A stretch of DNA of 59,047 nucleotides from Bacteroidales bacterium (GTDB taxonomy: Bacteria > Bacteroidota > Bacteroidia > Bacteroidales > UBA7960). Positions within the stretch are counted from its first letter, which is position 1; each line of letters starts with the position of its first letter. This document shows positions 9,001 to 19,000 of this stretch, piece by piece. Under the pieces are notes generated by a model, which worked only from the letters and a program-made list of their open reading frames with translations, ran no database searches and had not been told where the DNA came from. The position numbers and the translations under genes were made by a program. The stretch is taken from positions 1 through 59,047 of the forward strand of contig SLQX01000016.1 in NCBI GenBank assembly GCA_007131245.1. Direction: 5' to 3'.

Positions 9001-10512
9001 GGGTTCAGGGTCGATTACCTGAATACGTCCTACTCTTTTGCCCATGAAGTTGAAGTGGGTAAAGACTATTTCAAGCTGGACAACCTCACTCTTAACGACA
9101 CCATTGGAAATACGGCCAATGTATCGGGAGTTATCAGACATACCAACTTTAACAACTTCAGCCTTGACCTTAGTATTTGGCCCGACAGGATGGTGGTACT
9201 TAACACCATGCCCCACCATAATAATTCCTTTTATGGCACAGCCTTTGCCACAGGCCTTGCCCGTATTCACGGTCCCGTTAATGATATCACCCTGGACATT
9301 TCTGCTCTAACCAACAGGGGCACACGTATTTCACTACCCCTGGATTATGACGGTTTAATGACAGAGTCAAGCTTTATTACTTTTGTAGCCCCCCAGGATA
9401 AAGCAAACGGTAATCAACAGATAGAAATCCCGCAAACACAAATACAGGGGTTAACCATGAATTTCGACCTGGAAATAACACCTGATGCCGAAGTGCAAAT
9501 CATTTTTGACTCGCAGATTGGTGACATAATGCGCGGACGTGGTTTTGGTGACCTAAAGTTTGAGTTGGATAACCAGGGGGGCTTTAATATATACGGGGAT
9601 TATACACTGGAGGACGGAGATTACCTTTTCACTCTGCAAAACCTTATCAACAAAAGGTTTCGAATGGAGCAGGGAGGCACCATCAGCTGGAGAGGAGACC
9701 CTTATAATGCAGAAATTGATATTCGTACCATATATTCACTGAGAACCACTCTACATGATTTGGCCATGAACCAGGCAGACACAGCTGATATCTACCAGCG
9801 AAGAGTTCCCGTTGAGACGGTGCTCCACCTTACTGAAAACCTTTCTAACCCGTCCATTAATTTTGAAATACAACTTCCCTCAGCTGATGAAAGTGCACGC
9901 GAGATGCTGGACAGACTTATTACCACCGAACAGGAGATGAACAGGCAGGTTTTTTCCTTGCTGATTCTCAACCGGTTTGTTCCTCCCGACGATTCTTTTA
10001 ATACAGCATTGGGTTACGGAATGGGGTCAACCTCTACAGAGCTCCTTAGCAACCAACTCAGCAACTGGCTGTCGCAAATCAGTTCTGATTTTGATATTGG
10101 GGTCAATTACAGACCGGGAGATGAAATCAGCAGCCAGGAAATTGAAGTAGCACTTTCCACCCAACTGTTTGACGACAGGGTGATTATAGACGGAAATGTG
10201 GGTGTAGCCGGGGATCATCCTGCTCAGACACAAAGAGCAAGTAATATCATCGGCGACGTAAATGTGGAGGTAAAAATAACCCCTGAAGGAAAATTCAGGG
10301 TAAAAGCATTTAACCGGTCAAACACCTTTGACATTATTAATACCAATGCTCCTTACACCCAGGGTGTAGGCGTATTTTACAGACGGGAATTTGACAGTTT
10401 AAGTGACCTTTTCCGCAAGCAGAAAAGGTCATCATTGGATATCCCTGAAGTACAGACAGTACAGGAGGATTTTGAAAGCACTGACATATCACCGTTAACG
10501 CCCGGTGAGTAA
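6004..10512 (+). CDS. TamB-like AsmA/DUF490 family protein (paralogue 1)
   Basis: Very large (1502 aa) periplasm-spanning protein of the TamB/DUF490 group, repeat-rich beta-taco proteins thought to carry lipids or help insert outer-membrane proteins. Near the N-terminus is the family motif RSPAVQTYLANKAAEYLS; the C-terminal TamB domain includes IRGRG-like DIMRGRGFGDLKFEL, the DGDYLFTLQNLINKRF strand, WRGDPYNAEIDI and VFSLLILNRF. The listed start is GTG at 6004, which leaves a clipped membrane anchor. The frame is open upstream to a stop at 5950 and encodes KKTGRIILLTSF, which looks like the true anchor start, so initiation may be at a non-standard codon (for example ATT 5965). No TamL partner is adjacent, unlike the second TamB in the window. 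Convergent with the AI-2E permease gene. Confidence 0.88.
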   Translation: MMFLIPTVMYFTFRSPAVQTYLANKAAEYLSRELDAKVSVGGVNITYTMNIVLEDLALEDQRGEPLLATQKIEFDISHISFSNRTLNINKLLFDQALLYITEYEDENLHNFQFILDYFQADKQDTDTITLPNWDVSVRSFEFAQSGLWYKNHNQQDSDFGFNQSNFVVDNFYIDIEDIFFEDEIFMASLVNLSLGESNGFSLNKVTADIFLSPLGGHINNFELNTALSQVKMDVALDYNSYNSFRHFADSVDFDIELQASDLDLYEIGYFIPQAYGIEGLTRVEGNFSGQLSNLQASDVYMRYGNMTQFTGDFDITGLPDKENAFMNFSVDHLITHKKDIEQFRLPGEKTAYLELPPEFESLGVTSFRGNFTGFLHDFAASGNIQSALGEISADLAITSSDNFENVVYEGNLATNEFRLGLFTGNTSWGRITFDTHISGSGLTLEDADMDMTGRVKSMVFNKYEYRNIDVNGRFYNKRFNGNLLIDDPNLLVNFNGLVDFHEDIPLLNFTLELERANLTQLNLYQRDSLFHSLVSTVVHVDGKGSNLDNMEGDVIAYQSSYYEKAIEPSDTIIEQAYHTDVIALENHNLPNDHKLVRFYSDFADFRMEGNINFENIVQSFQQMAYTYAPARFRNPPPENNNGERYIQTANFEIHLKNTEPITAIFWPAIRIAPHTFLNGNIDTQNSSIALNGDIDYISLGNRNIQNLSLKLHSDTTELLLTTQSDRFLLSDSIWMDRFTFSGKVASDSITVTSEWENHQSRNKNYGQVNAKGNFISPNFTQFSIMPSRAYINDSLWTIRPGNQITLDSTSIAIENFFLYKNDEDLKVDGVLSDSPEDQLLLELNNFDLKSFAFLLGDRKLDFAGFASGKVNLSTLNHSPSITANMLVKDFAFNHDHLGDLSVESNWDANENAFKVGAEVIYYGNVGYNKPIIVNGYFYPEREDDNFDLDIKIENLKMSVFGRYMESFTSNFRGLASGNLRLDGPVEQPELTGRARLVRTGFRVDYLNTSYSFAHEVEVGKDYFKLDNLTLNDTIGNTANVSGVIRHTNFNNFSLDLSIWPDRMVVLNTMPHHNNSFYGTAFATGLARIHGPVNDITLDISALTNRGTRISLPLDYDGLMTESSFITFVAPQDKANGNQQIEIPQTQIQGLTMNFDLEITPDAEVQIIFDSQIGDIMRGRGFGDLKFELDNQGGFNIYGDYTLEDGDYLFTLQNLINKRFRMEQGGTISWRGDPYNAEIDIRTIYSLRTTLHDLAMNQADTADIYQRRVPVETVLHLTENLSNPSINFEIQLPSADESAREMLDRLITTEQEMNRQVFSLLILNRFVPPDDSFNTALGYGMGSTSTELLSNQLSNWLSQISSDFDIGVNYRPGDEISSQEIEVALSTQLFDDRVIIDGNVGVAGDHPAQTQRASNIIGDVNVEVKITPEGKFRVKAFNRSNTFDIINTNAPYTQGVGVFYRREFDSLSDLFRKQKRSSLDIPEVQTVQEDFESTDISPLTPGE

Positions 10513-10605
10513 ATACCATACAAACATTTAACAAATCAATATATCACCTGCCAACAAATAATATACCTCTAAATACCTGAACCACCATTGTCAGTTTTCC
10601 GGATG

Positions 10606-11724
10606 TTATAGTCTGAATCTGCCTCTTACAACCCGTATTTGTTCACGCAAGGATTTCCGGTTCATCTTTTTTTGTGCTGAATGTGTATCCCCTAACAAAA
10701 ATCCATAAGGTTCCATCCCCTCAACCTCATCAAATATAACTTTCAGTATGGCCATCCCCGGAATAAAGAGAATCATTCCGGCTAATCCCCAGATAAAATT
10801 TCCCACAAACAATGCAATGATAGTCATTAAGGGATTCATCGACACCTTACCCCCCACAATTTTGGGGGTAAACAAATTACTTTCGAGCAGCTGAATGACA
10901 TAGAAGGCCAGGAAAACACCAAACACATACCATAAGGAGTCTTTGGTAAGAAAGGCATACATAATGGGAAGTGTAGCACCTAGGAATGGTCCCAGAAACG
11001 GAATCACATTCAGAAGGGCTGCAAAGCCGGCAAAAAGAAATGCGTGCTTAATTCCAAGACTTAATAAAGCGATACTGTTCAAAACTGCCAGCACACATAT
11101 CACGATAAACATCCCTATGATATAATTCTGAACTACCAGCTTTACTTTGTAAATAACATTCTTAACCTTTATTTTATGCCTTTCTTCAAAGGACATAAGG
11201 ATAAACTCAATAAGAAAGTTTCGAAAATAGAGAAACAAAAAAATGTAGATTGGCATGATTAAGACCATGGTAAGCGTACCGGCTGTGGCAATAATACCCT
11301 GGGTAAGCCCGGCAGCATTTTCATACAAATACTGAAAAATGGTCTGTTGGATATTATCACCTGATATGGGCACAACGCCTTCCAAATTTTCTTCTATATA
11401 GGCATTTAAAATCCCCAGGTAATAGGAAACCCGCTGCTCCAAAAGGGTGAGGTCATCTGCAAAACGAAGTATCTGGTTGTAGAAGAAATAGACCAGGGCA
11501 CTAATGGCCGCTAACAGTAAGATAACACTTAGACCAACGGCAAGGGCCTTGGGAAAGCGCAACCGTTCCAAAAAGGAGGTCAGCGGACTTATCATAATGG
11601 CCAAAAGTCCGGAAACCAACAGGGGGACCAATATGGACTTAGCCTCTCGCATAATAAATACCACCAACACCAATCCAAGCATCAGAATGACCAACTTCAC
11701 ATAAAATGCAAATTTTACTTTCAT
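10606..11724 (-). CDS. AI-2E family transporter (PerM/UPF0118)
   Basis: Inner-membrane protein of the AI-2E/UPF0118 exporter family (PF01594). Members are reported to export autoinducer-2, Na+/H+ or other small solutes, so the substrate cannot be stated. The 372 residues contain about eight hydrophobic segments, including a pair at residues 10-45, one near 60-80, and a cluster in the C-terminal half. The family-typical segment NVIPFLGPFLGATLP and the downstream GGKVSMNPLMTIIALFVG are present. It lies 8 bases downstream of the VanY-like gene, so the two are almost certainly co-transcribed from the promoter upstream of that gene. Confidence 0.9.
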   Translation of the reverse strand: MKVKFAFYVKLVILMLGLVLVVFIMREAKSILVPLLVSGLLAIMISPLTSFLERLRFPKALAVGLSVILLLAAISALVYFFYNQILRFADDLTLLEQRVSYYLGILNAYIEENLEGVVPISGDNIQQTIFQYLYENAAGLTQGIIATAGTLTMVLIMPIYIFLFLYFRNFLIEFILMSFEERHKIKVKNVIYKVKLVVQNYIIGMFIVICVLAVLNSIALLSLGIKHAFLFAGFAALLNVIPFLGPFLGATLPIMYAFLTKDSLWYVFGVFLAFYVIQLLESNLFTPKIVGGKVSMNPLMTIIALFVGNFIWGLAGMILFIPGMAILKVIFDEVEGMEPYGFLLGDTHSAQKKMNRKSLREQIRVVRGRFRL

Positions 11725-11732
11725 AATAATCT

Positions 11733-12641
11733 TTATTGAAAATGTTTTTTACATCCGGCATCGATTGCCAATACATAATTATTTATCACATCCAGCTCTT
11801 GGGCTGTTTGCCAACCATCAAAACCACGGATATGCTCATAATCCACCGAGTCAGCAAAAATTTCCAAATAAAGGCGGGCAACTGGGATAAATGACCAGTG
11901 CCATTTCTCTTCCTCATACCCTTGGTTATCTCTTTGCCCTAAAACAGTGTACGGCTGACAAAAGCCATAGTAAGAGGCATTTTCACTGAGCCATTCATAC
12001 TCTAGCTTGCCCTTTCCTTCCCGGAAGTAGTTATTGTCAAGGCTGTTGATATCTATATCTGTTCCCCAGTGGTGCCGTGATGTGCCGGGCATGGCACTAA
12101 AACGTAATACTTCTTTTGCCCTCTTGCTGGGATCAATGATACTGGTAGCATTGATATTTCCATGCAAAGACTGAACTCCATTCCATTTGTTTTCCCATAT
12201 ACGTTTCTGATGATCAAAACTTCGGAATGCAGAAATAATGGTTAATTGCACGCCACCTTCGGAGGCAGCAGCGTGCATTTTCTTAAATGCTTCATAAGCC
12301 TCCTTATGCATATACAGTCCTTCCCTATTGCCATAACCTGAATGAACTAGGGTAAGAAGACTGTCTCTCTCCTGTCTTGAGTGCTTACCTAGTAGTATAT
12401 TTGTTGTAGGTAAATGATTTTCTTGCATAATTTCATCGCTCTTTTCCTGTTCTGCTTTTTCCTCCTGCACATGATTTACAGTATGCTCCTTTTGATGGAT
12501 GTCTGCATCAGGAATTCTTTGGTAAGACCTGTATGCCCGGGAAAAAATGATAGCAAGGGCCAGTGCAATTATCAATAGGATAGTAAAGATACTTTTCTTC
12601 TTTATGGTAGCCTTCTTTTTTTTAAACCGATTTTTATTCAT
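11733..12641 (-). CDS. VanY-type D-alanyl-D-alanine carboxypeptidase (M15B)
   Basis: Zinc carboxypeptidase of the M15B family, which trims terminal residues from peptidoglycan stem peptides. It has a basic N-terminus and one transmembrane segment (about residues 18-35), a charged linker, and a C-terminal catalytic domain with SAFRSFDHQ, the zinc-ligand motif SRHHWGTDIDI and the second metal/catalytic motif EEKWHWSF. These three blocks are the M15B fingerprint. The protein is therefore anchored in the inner membrane with the enzyme in the periplasm. The ATG at 12641 fits. It is the first gene of a two-gene operon with the AI-2E permease. Family members may be D,D- or L,D-carboxypeptidases and sequence does not separate them. 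Confidence 0.88.
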   Translation of the reverse strand: MNKNRFKKKKATIKKKSIFTILLIIALALAIIFSRAYRSYQRIPDADIHQKEHTVNHVQEEKAEQEKSDEIMQENHLPTTNILLGKHSRQERDSLLTLVHSGYGNREGLYMHKEAYEAFKKMHAAASEGGVQLTIISAFRSFDHQKRIWENKWNGVQSLHGNINATSIIDPSKRAKEVLRFSAMPGTSRHHWGTDIDINSLDNNYFREGKGKLEYEWLSENASYYGFCQPYTVLGQRDNQGYEEEKWHWSFIPVARLYLEIFADSVDYEHIRGFDGWQTAQELDVINNYVLAIDAGCKKHFQ

Positions 12642-12689
12642 TGGTGTTAAAACTATCTAATCAGGTATATTTATTTAATGTTGTTTCTC

Positions 12690-12697
12690 CAAAGCTA
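12690..12697 (-). promoter_or_regulatory. -7 promoter element TAGCTTTG (VanY-AI-2E operon)
   Basis: Minus-strand TAGCTTTG matches TAnnTTTG and lies 48 bases before the ATG of the VanY-like gene. Confidence 0.45.
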
Positions 12698-12775
12698 TTT
12701 AATATCCCGTGTGTTCGGGAGTATCAAAATTACATTTTTAACCGATATTTTTACCTGAACCATCAAACAATTGCG

Positions 12776-12783
12776 TAATTTTG
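12776..12783 (+). promoter_or_regulatory. -7 promoter element TAATTTTG (LOG-family gene)
   Basis: Exact TAnnTTTG match 45 bases before the ATG at 12829. It overlaps the TTG at 12781 that the ORF track uses as a start, which argues for the downstream ATG. Confidence 0.45.
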
Positions 12784-12828
12784 TTACTTATTCATGAAAT
12801 TTTAATAAATCTACAATATTTCAAAAGT

Positions 12829-13641
12829 ATGAAGAAAGTTTTAAAAGCATACGAAAATTTAGAATTCTTAAAATCTCCCTCTGCCCGGGTATTGAGAATC
12901 ATGTCAGAGTTTGTCGAGCCCCAGGCCCGCTTTAAGAAAAACAACATTCAGGATACGGTTGTTTTTTTTGGTTCTGCACGGCTGATGCCAAAAAATGACG
13001 CCCAAAAGCAATTGGATGCCATAAAAAAAGAATCCTCACCTGATAAAACTAAATTGCATAAAGCAGAAATTAGCCTGAAAAACTCAAGGTATTATGATGA
13101 CGCAGTGGAGCTGTCGCGCCGGATAACCCAGTGGTCAATGAAAAATTATTACCACAACGGAAGACGCTATGTAGTATGCACGGGAGGTGGCCCTGGCATT
13201 ATGGAAGCAGCCAACAAGGGTGCCTATCTTGCCGGGGGCAAATCTATAGGTCTCAATATCAGTCTACCTTTCGAACAGTATTCCAACCCCTATCTTGAAG
13301 ATGATATGAATTTGGAGTTTCACTACTTTTTCATGCGGAAATTCTGGTTTGCCTATCCGGCCAAAGCCATTGTCATTTTCCCGGGTGGCTTTGGTACTTT
13401 GGATGAGCTTGCCGAAATCCTTACCCTGGTGCAAACAGGCAAAATCAAAAAAGAAATGAAAATTCTTATTTACGACAGCCAATACTGGAACGATATCATC
13501 AACTTTAAAAAATTTGCCGAGCATGGTATGATAAGTGAAGCGGATCTGAATCTTTTCACCATTTGCGATAGCGTTGACCAGTTGGAACAAGAGCTAATGG
13601 CCCATTTTGAAGCGGTTAAGGAAAGCGATAAGTTGATGTAG
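12829..13641 (+). CDS. LOG family protein (nucleoside 5'-monophosphate phosphoribohydrolase-like)
   Basis: Rossmann-fold protein of the LOG/YgdH family (older name: lysine decarboxylase-like). Members cleave the N-glycosidic bond of nucleoside monophosphates; cytokinin activation is the best-known case, while bacterial roles are mostly nucleotide salvage. I see VVFFGSARL near residue 40, GGGPGIMEAANKGA, and the signature PGGFGTLDELAEI with the catalytic E. The track starts at TTG 12781, but that codon sits in the -7 element, so ATG 12829 (MKKVLKAYENL) is preferred, giving 270 residues. Longer than the smallest LOG proteins because of a 60-residue N-terminal extension. Convergent with the TamL gene, with only 15 bases between stops. 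Confidence 0.88.
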   Translation: MKKVLKAYENLEFLKSPSARVLRIMSEFVEPQARFKKNNIQDTVVFFGSARLMPKNDAQKQLDAIKKESSPDKTKLHKAEISLKNSRYYDDAVELSRRITQWSMKNYYHNGRRYVVCTGGGPGIMEAANKGAYLAGGKSIGLNISLPFEQYSNPYLEDDMNLEFHYFFMRKFWFAYPAKAIVIFPGGFGTLDELAEILTLVQTGKIKKEMKILIYDSQYWNDIINFKKFAEHGMISEADLNLFTICDSVDQLEQELMAHFEAVKESDKLM

Positions 13642-13656
13642 ACCTTTACTTACCCA

Positions 13657-15978
13657 TCAGAAAGGATAACCAATGGCCAGGTTAAAAAGCAGATTGTCTC
13701 TTCTCCAGGCACCATCGAAAGGCTTGAATGCCTGGAAATAGCCCAGTGAGTCATCGTAAGGTATGGCAAGGGGAAAAGCCAAATCCAGGCGCAAAATAAA
13801 AAAGGTAAAATCGAAACGCAGCCCAAAGCCCGTGCCCAACGCTATCTGGCTAAGAAATTCGTTGCTTTCAAATTTGCCACCGGGCGCTCTTTCCCGTTCG
13901 CGCAAATTCCAAACATTTCCTGCATCAGCAAAAAGCGCTCCCTTCACAATACTTGTAAATTCGTAACGATATTCCAGGTTGAGTTCCAGTTTCATTTCCC
14001 CCGACTGGTAAATATTAAAACTAGTAGCCAGAGTATCTGGAGTTTCATAGGATCCGGGACCCAACGTGCGTGGATGAAAAGCGCGGATGCTGTTACTGCC
14101 ACCGATGCTAAATAATTTGATATAGGGAAGTGTGGATGAATTACCATATGGTATTCCTACTCCGGCAGCTATACGGCTGACAAGACGCTGACCATGCCTC
14201 ATATCCAGGTAATAGCGAACATCAAAGTCAGCTTTGGAATACTGCGAAAAACTTTGATTGAAAATGCCATAATCACCCTCAATATCCGATTCTCCTAATC
14301 CAAAGCCCTCCATAAACAAATAAAGCAAATTGCCGGAAAAATCCAGGTTGAAATTTAAGTACCAGTCATGTTTACGTCGCTCCTTCAGTTGTGAATTATA
14401 CTGAAAAGAGTATTCCGACCCCAACAGGAATTGCTCAAACAGTCCTCGTCTGAAAAGTACTTCATCAGAAAAAATTTGCTCATAATCCTCAGAAATAGTA
14501 CCAAGAGAAAAAATATTAAAGACAAAAGGCATATATCGATGACGGGTGGTAACCGATTGATTCCACTGATAGCCAAACTGGCTCCTTGCTGAAGAAACGC
14601 TAAAAGCATCCGTTCTGCTGAGAAAATTAAAAGAAAGTGTCACCAGGGTGCGGGGAACAAACCTGGGCGATATGTTGCTAATACCAAAGGGAGCCAAAAA
14701 CTGGGGTATCGCCAGCTCAGAAGACAAGCCTGCTTCGTAGGAGCTGGATTGCGCTTCTCTGCCACCCAACAAAACTTCATAGGAACCATCCAGGTTAAGG
14801 CTGAAATGCTCCGCACCTCCTAAAAAGTTTCTATTATGAAAAGAAACCGTAAGTCCGGGCCCGGCAAAGTTGGTAGACTTGGATACGCCCCTGAGCTCAG
14901 TACTTATGGTTTTCTTCTCCATGGGTGTTAGTTGTACATGTACATCCAAATTATCGTTTGCAGCAACATCTCTGAAGCGAACATTCACAAACTTAAAAAC
15001 CTCAAGCCCCATTAAATGATTAAGCGTCAGATCGTGATTATTGCTATTATACCATTGGCCATTTTCGAAAAACACAGCACCTTTTAGTGTGGAGGGTCTA
15101 AATAGACCATGGTTATTAACCAGGAAAAAGTTATCAGCAAGATTCAGTGTATCTTCCTGGTTATTATCAGATTCAAGCTCCGGAGTATGACCTGCATTGA
15201 TGTAAACATTGCGGATTTTATACTTTTTCAGGGCTTTGGATGGAGTATTGGGTTTTAATTCCAGAGAAAGGCTCACCTCCCTGTTTCCCACGGTGGTATC
15301 TGCCCTGAAAATCAGAAAGTCATGATGGAAATAAAAATACCCCAATTCTTTCAAATGCTGATTGATTCGTTCTCTTTCCTGTTTAAGTTTGCTTAAACGA
15401 TAGCCTTCGCCGGGGCGGATAAGAGTCTCTTCCAGGGATGCGTTAATTACGGATGAAATATCTTTATCATCCCCAAGGGGAAGTATTTCTTTGATGGTAA
15501 ATGCAGGCTCAAGACTGACAAGAAATTCAGCCCTTGCGGTTCTTTGCGATTCCCGTGCAATAAAATCTACATTGGCATCGAAAAATCCCATATTAAACAA
15601 TCTGTTTTCTACCAACCTGACACTACGCTCTGCATCAAAGTCCTGCCATAATACAGGTGGTCTTCCAATGCGTGTTTTCATCCATCCACGAATCCCCCCC
15701 TCAGGATCTTCACCGGCGATGTTGTAAACCCATAAACGGGGTCTTATCCCCAGAAACCGCTCATTGGGCTTTGGCCTTATAACACGCTCAACTTCGGCAA
15801 CCACCTCACTTTTATTTTCTATCTTTTTTTCAGATTCAACACGAATCTTACTTCCCTTGTAAAGTTTTTGGTCTTCTTCCAGGTAGCTGAGGCTAGAGCA
15901 ACCCGAAAAAAGCAAAAGCAGTAGCAAAGCCTTCAAAAAGCCAAAACCTTTGGTTGTATGTATATGATTCAAAACCAT
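13657..15978 (-). CDS. TamL: BamA/TamA-family outer-membrane lipoprotein
   Basis: Omp85-family outer-membrane barrel of the TamL type, the Bacteroidota counterpart of TamA that carries a lipoprotein signal. The N-terminus has a leucine-rich run ending in LLFSGCSSL, so Cys is lipidated. POTRA-like segments follow to about residue 380, then the 16-strand surface-antigen barrel. The last residue is Phe (NLAIGYPF), the usual beta-signal. The track begins at TTG 16002; I prefer ATG 15978, 33 bases after the TamB stop. The order TamB then TamL, with no promoter between, indicates one operon. Known TamA/TamB pairs assemble a subset of outer-membrane proteins; the same role is inferred. Confidence 0.9.
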   Translation of the reverse strand: MVLNHIHTTKGFGFLKALLLLLLFSGCSSLSYLEEDQKLYKGSKIRVESEKKIENKSEVVAEVERVIRPKPNERFLGIRPRLWVYNIAGEDPEGGIRGWMKTRIGRPPVLWQDFDAERSVRLVENRLFNMGFFDANVDFIARESQRTARAEFLVSLEPAFTIKEILPLGDDKDISSVINASLEETLIRPGEGYRLSKLKQERERINQHLKELGYFYFHHDFLIFRADTTVGNREVSLSLELKPNTPSKALKKYKIRNVYINAGHTPELESDNNQEDTLNLADNFFLVNNHGLFRPSTLKGAVFFENGQWYNSNNHDLTLNHLMGLEVFKFVNVRFRDVAANDNLDVHVQLTPMEKKTISTELRGVSKSTNFAGPGLTVSFHNRNFLGGAEHFSLNLDGSYEVLLGGREAQSSSYEAGLSSELAIPQFLAPFGISNISPRFVPRTLVTLSFNFLSRTDAFSVSSARSQFGYQWNQSVTTRHRYMPFVFNIFSLGTISEDYEQIFSDEVLFRRGLFEQFLLGSEYSFQYNSQLKERRKHDWYLNFNLDFSGNLLYLFMEGFGLGESDIEGDYGIFNQSFSQYSKADFDVRYYLDMRHGQRLVSRIAAGVGIPYGNSSTLPYIKLFSIGGSNSIRAFHPRTLGPGSYETPDTLATSFNIYQSGEMKLELNLEYRYEFTSIVKGALFADAGNVWNLRERERAPGGKFESNEFLSQIALGTGFGLRFDFTFFILRLDLAFPLAIPYDDSLGYFQAFKPFDGAWRRDNLLFNLAIGYPF

Positions 15979-16011
15979 AATATATTCTTCTTTATCTTGC
16001 AAATAAGGGCC

Positions 16012-19000
16012 TTACATATCAGGAGGGACCAAATCTTCGAACTCGGGAAGCAGGTGTACTTCTGACTCCTCTTCTTTTTTCATAAACAGCTCCCGGAATT
16101 GATTATAACTCCTTGAAAAAACAATTGAAACACCCGTTTCAGTTACTTGTCCGTCGAAGACATCTCCATAGTTTCTTTTCCTGAAGCCTTTCAGAATCAA
16201 ATTTCCTTCAGGGTTAATCAGGTATTCTATACTAAAATCACCGGCGATGTCAGTAGGGTTTGTTTCCCTTCGTGCTTCATCTTCCAATTCGATATTTCCA
16301 CCCACACTTACTCTCACCCGCTCATCAAAAAAATCACGTGAAACCTCCATCTGAAGTTCGGTTCGCCCTCTTCCATCACCATCAGTGAAATCCACAAACG
16401 ACTCTACCTCTATGTTGATATCCACTCCTCTTACATACCTGTCAGATAAGCGGTTTAGCTGTTGAGAAAGAATCTGGCTGGCAGAAGAGCGCGCCGTAGA
16501 AGTTAAATCTCCTCCTCCCAGTGAAGCAAATGGATTTTCCTGGATAAAATTACCCAGGATAAGCAAAGCAAACACCTGCTTGTTAAGCTCCGATTCGTTT
16601 TGGTTAATTTGATTGATTCGAGCCATGAGTGAACCATCCATGGCATTTTGATGCTCCGGGGGGAGGTCAAGCTCAAAGCTAATCTGGGGCTCCATCAGAT
16701 TCCCTTTCATTTTGAGGTACACCAAAAAAGGGAATTGCTGCCGCATAGCAGCACCCTGGGCCTGGTCACCGGATGCCTGACCGGCCATAAGCTCCCGGGT
16801 GCCTGTACGAATTGTGTAAATAGCTGTAATATCAACATTTGCATTGAGGGGATCGCCTGTCCAGACTATATTGCTTCCGGAACGAATACGGAAGTTACGC
16901 CGTATCACATCATAAAAAGTAAGCAAATATTCACCCTCTACCATTTCGTAACGGCCCGAGAGGGATACCCGTCCACCAGGATCAACTCCCAGACTTAACA
17001 CTCCCCCACCCTGCACTTCCAGGAAATCACCGGCGTACTCATCGATAATTATTTTCACATCTGTTTGCCTGTCGATTTCGATGTTAGCATTTAAGTCCAG
17101 GCGTTCAAAAGAGGACTGCACCTCCCTGGAATCCGCCTCTCTGGCCATTTGATAAAATAGGGTGTCCCTTGGTTGTACAAACTCCACCACCCCTTCATCT
17201 CCAATGGCCTCCGGCATGGTTTGTGGCAGGTAAAAAGTAAAATCAGACCCTTCATTTAGCTTGATTCTCCCTTCCACCTCTGGATTATCCTGGCTTCCGG
17301 TAAGACGTAAATCTGTATCCATCAATATTCGACCATGATACAAATCATTCTGGTTGGGTTTTACATTCATCAGTAAAAAGTTTCGCGAACTCAAGCTAAT
17401 GTCAAAGGCCAGCTGATTTAGATCGGCAAAATTTACATTTCCGTTTAATGTTGCGTTTCGCCCCATAGAATCTTCCAGTGATAGACCTTGTAACCTTAAT
17501 TGCTGCCTGTCAAAAAGAATTTGCTCGCTTTTGAGAAAGTAACCCGCGTTCAGGTCTGGAACCCGGAACGCTGTCTCGTTGATATTGAGTTCTCCGGCAA
17601 CCATTGGCTCACTGGTAGTACCGGTAATATTCATTTTCCCGGAAAGATATCCTTGCAGGTGGGTAAGATTGCCGCCAGCAAACCCTTCAAAGGACGGTAG
17701 ATCAAGTCTTTCAAGGTTTACCTGCATATCAACAGACTCTTGCTCCCCGCTACGGTAGTTACCTGTAACAGTAATATCTGTAAGCTTACTTTTTACCGTA
17801 GCAAAAACTTCAAACAGGTTTTGTTCCGGATTTTCTGCTTTCAATACGATATCACCAATGGTATCACCCCTGAAGGAAAATTCATCCACAGATATATCTG
17901 CCAGGAAAGAAGGGTTTTCAAAAAAGTTAATAAAGCTAAAATGGCCATTTAGCATTCCTCCAACAACAGGTAAGCTATCCGAAATATGAGTCAGGTTCCC
18001 TAAATCTATCTGTTGCATTTGAGCATCTACTATCGGGTAACTTTGTTCGTGCTCACGACTGGCCAGAGAAATTAACCGCTCCTGACTTTGAAGGTTAAAG
18101 TTGTGAATTTGAATAAATTGTTTGCCGAAGGTTATTCTGTTATCAGGTGATACCTGCCACAACTCTCCATTGATCATGGGCTCAGTCTCACGCAAATGGA
18201 AAACATACAGGCTATCGGATATTTCCAAACGAGCTGGCAGTGCATATAAAGGGTTATTTTCAAAATCGCTGAGCGACAGGTCAAAATCCAGCAATTGATC
18301 CCTGAAACTTCCTGCAACCTGTAAGTCATGGTATAACATCTGTTGTAAATCCAATTTTTCCAGCGAAACCACAAAATTCATTTTATCGTGGTCAGAATGA
18401 ACACTGGTATTAAAACGGGTAAGGTCAAGGCCGGCATAACTTATTCGGGGCCAGTTCACCTCCAGGCTCAACCTGCGTAAACTTTTATTGTAGGACAACC
18501 TGGCGTTCAGTGTATCATAGTTTTGAACGTCTTTTAAAACAACGTTGGAAATCAAATCATTGGGTTTTACTATCAATTCCAACTCAAATTGCTTGTTTTC
18601 AGAACCGTCGGTTTCCGTCTCCAGGTAGGGGAGTTCATAATAATGGGAAAAATGCCCGGTAAGCTCTCCGGGAATCCGGGCTGGGGAAAAGTTTCCGGAA
18701 AAGTCGGCATCTGCAATTTGTGACCGCAAGGTAAGGATATATTCTCCGGCTTCTACCCCTGAGTTAATTTGTAATTCTGGTAAATCATAAATTTCATTTT
18801 CCAATGCCATGCTTGTATTGCGCAAACTTACATGACCACTGAAAAAATCATCCACGTCAAAAACCAGGTCAGCCTGCAAGTTTGTCTTCACCAATAAGTC
18901 ATCTTCCACAACTCCCAATTGCCCCAGCTGCGCATAATGAACCACTAATTTACTCTGAAGTGCAGGCACTGCAGAAAAAGCAGCATAACCACCCTCCAAT

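Noticed and set aside
10513-10605. Possible terminator between the first TamB gene and the AI-2E permease gene
   Set aside because: No stem of useful length with a T run was found.
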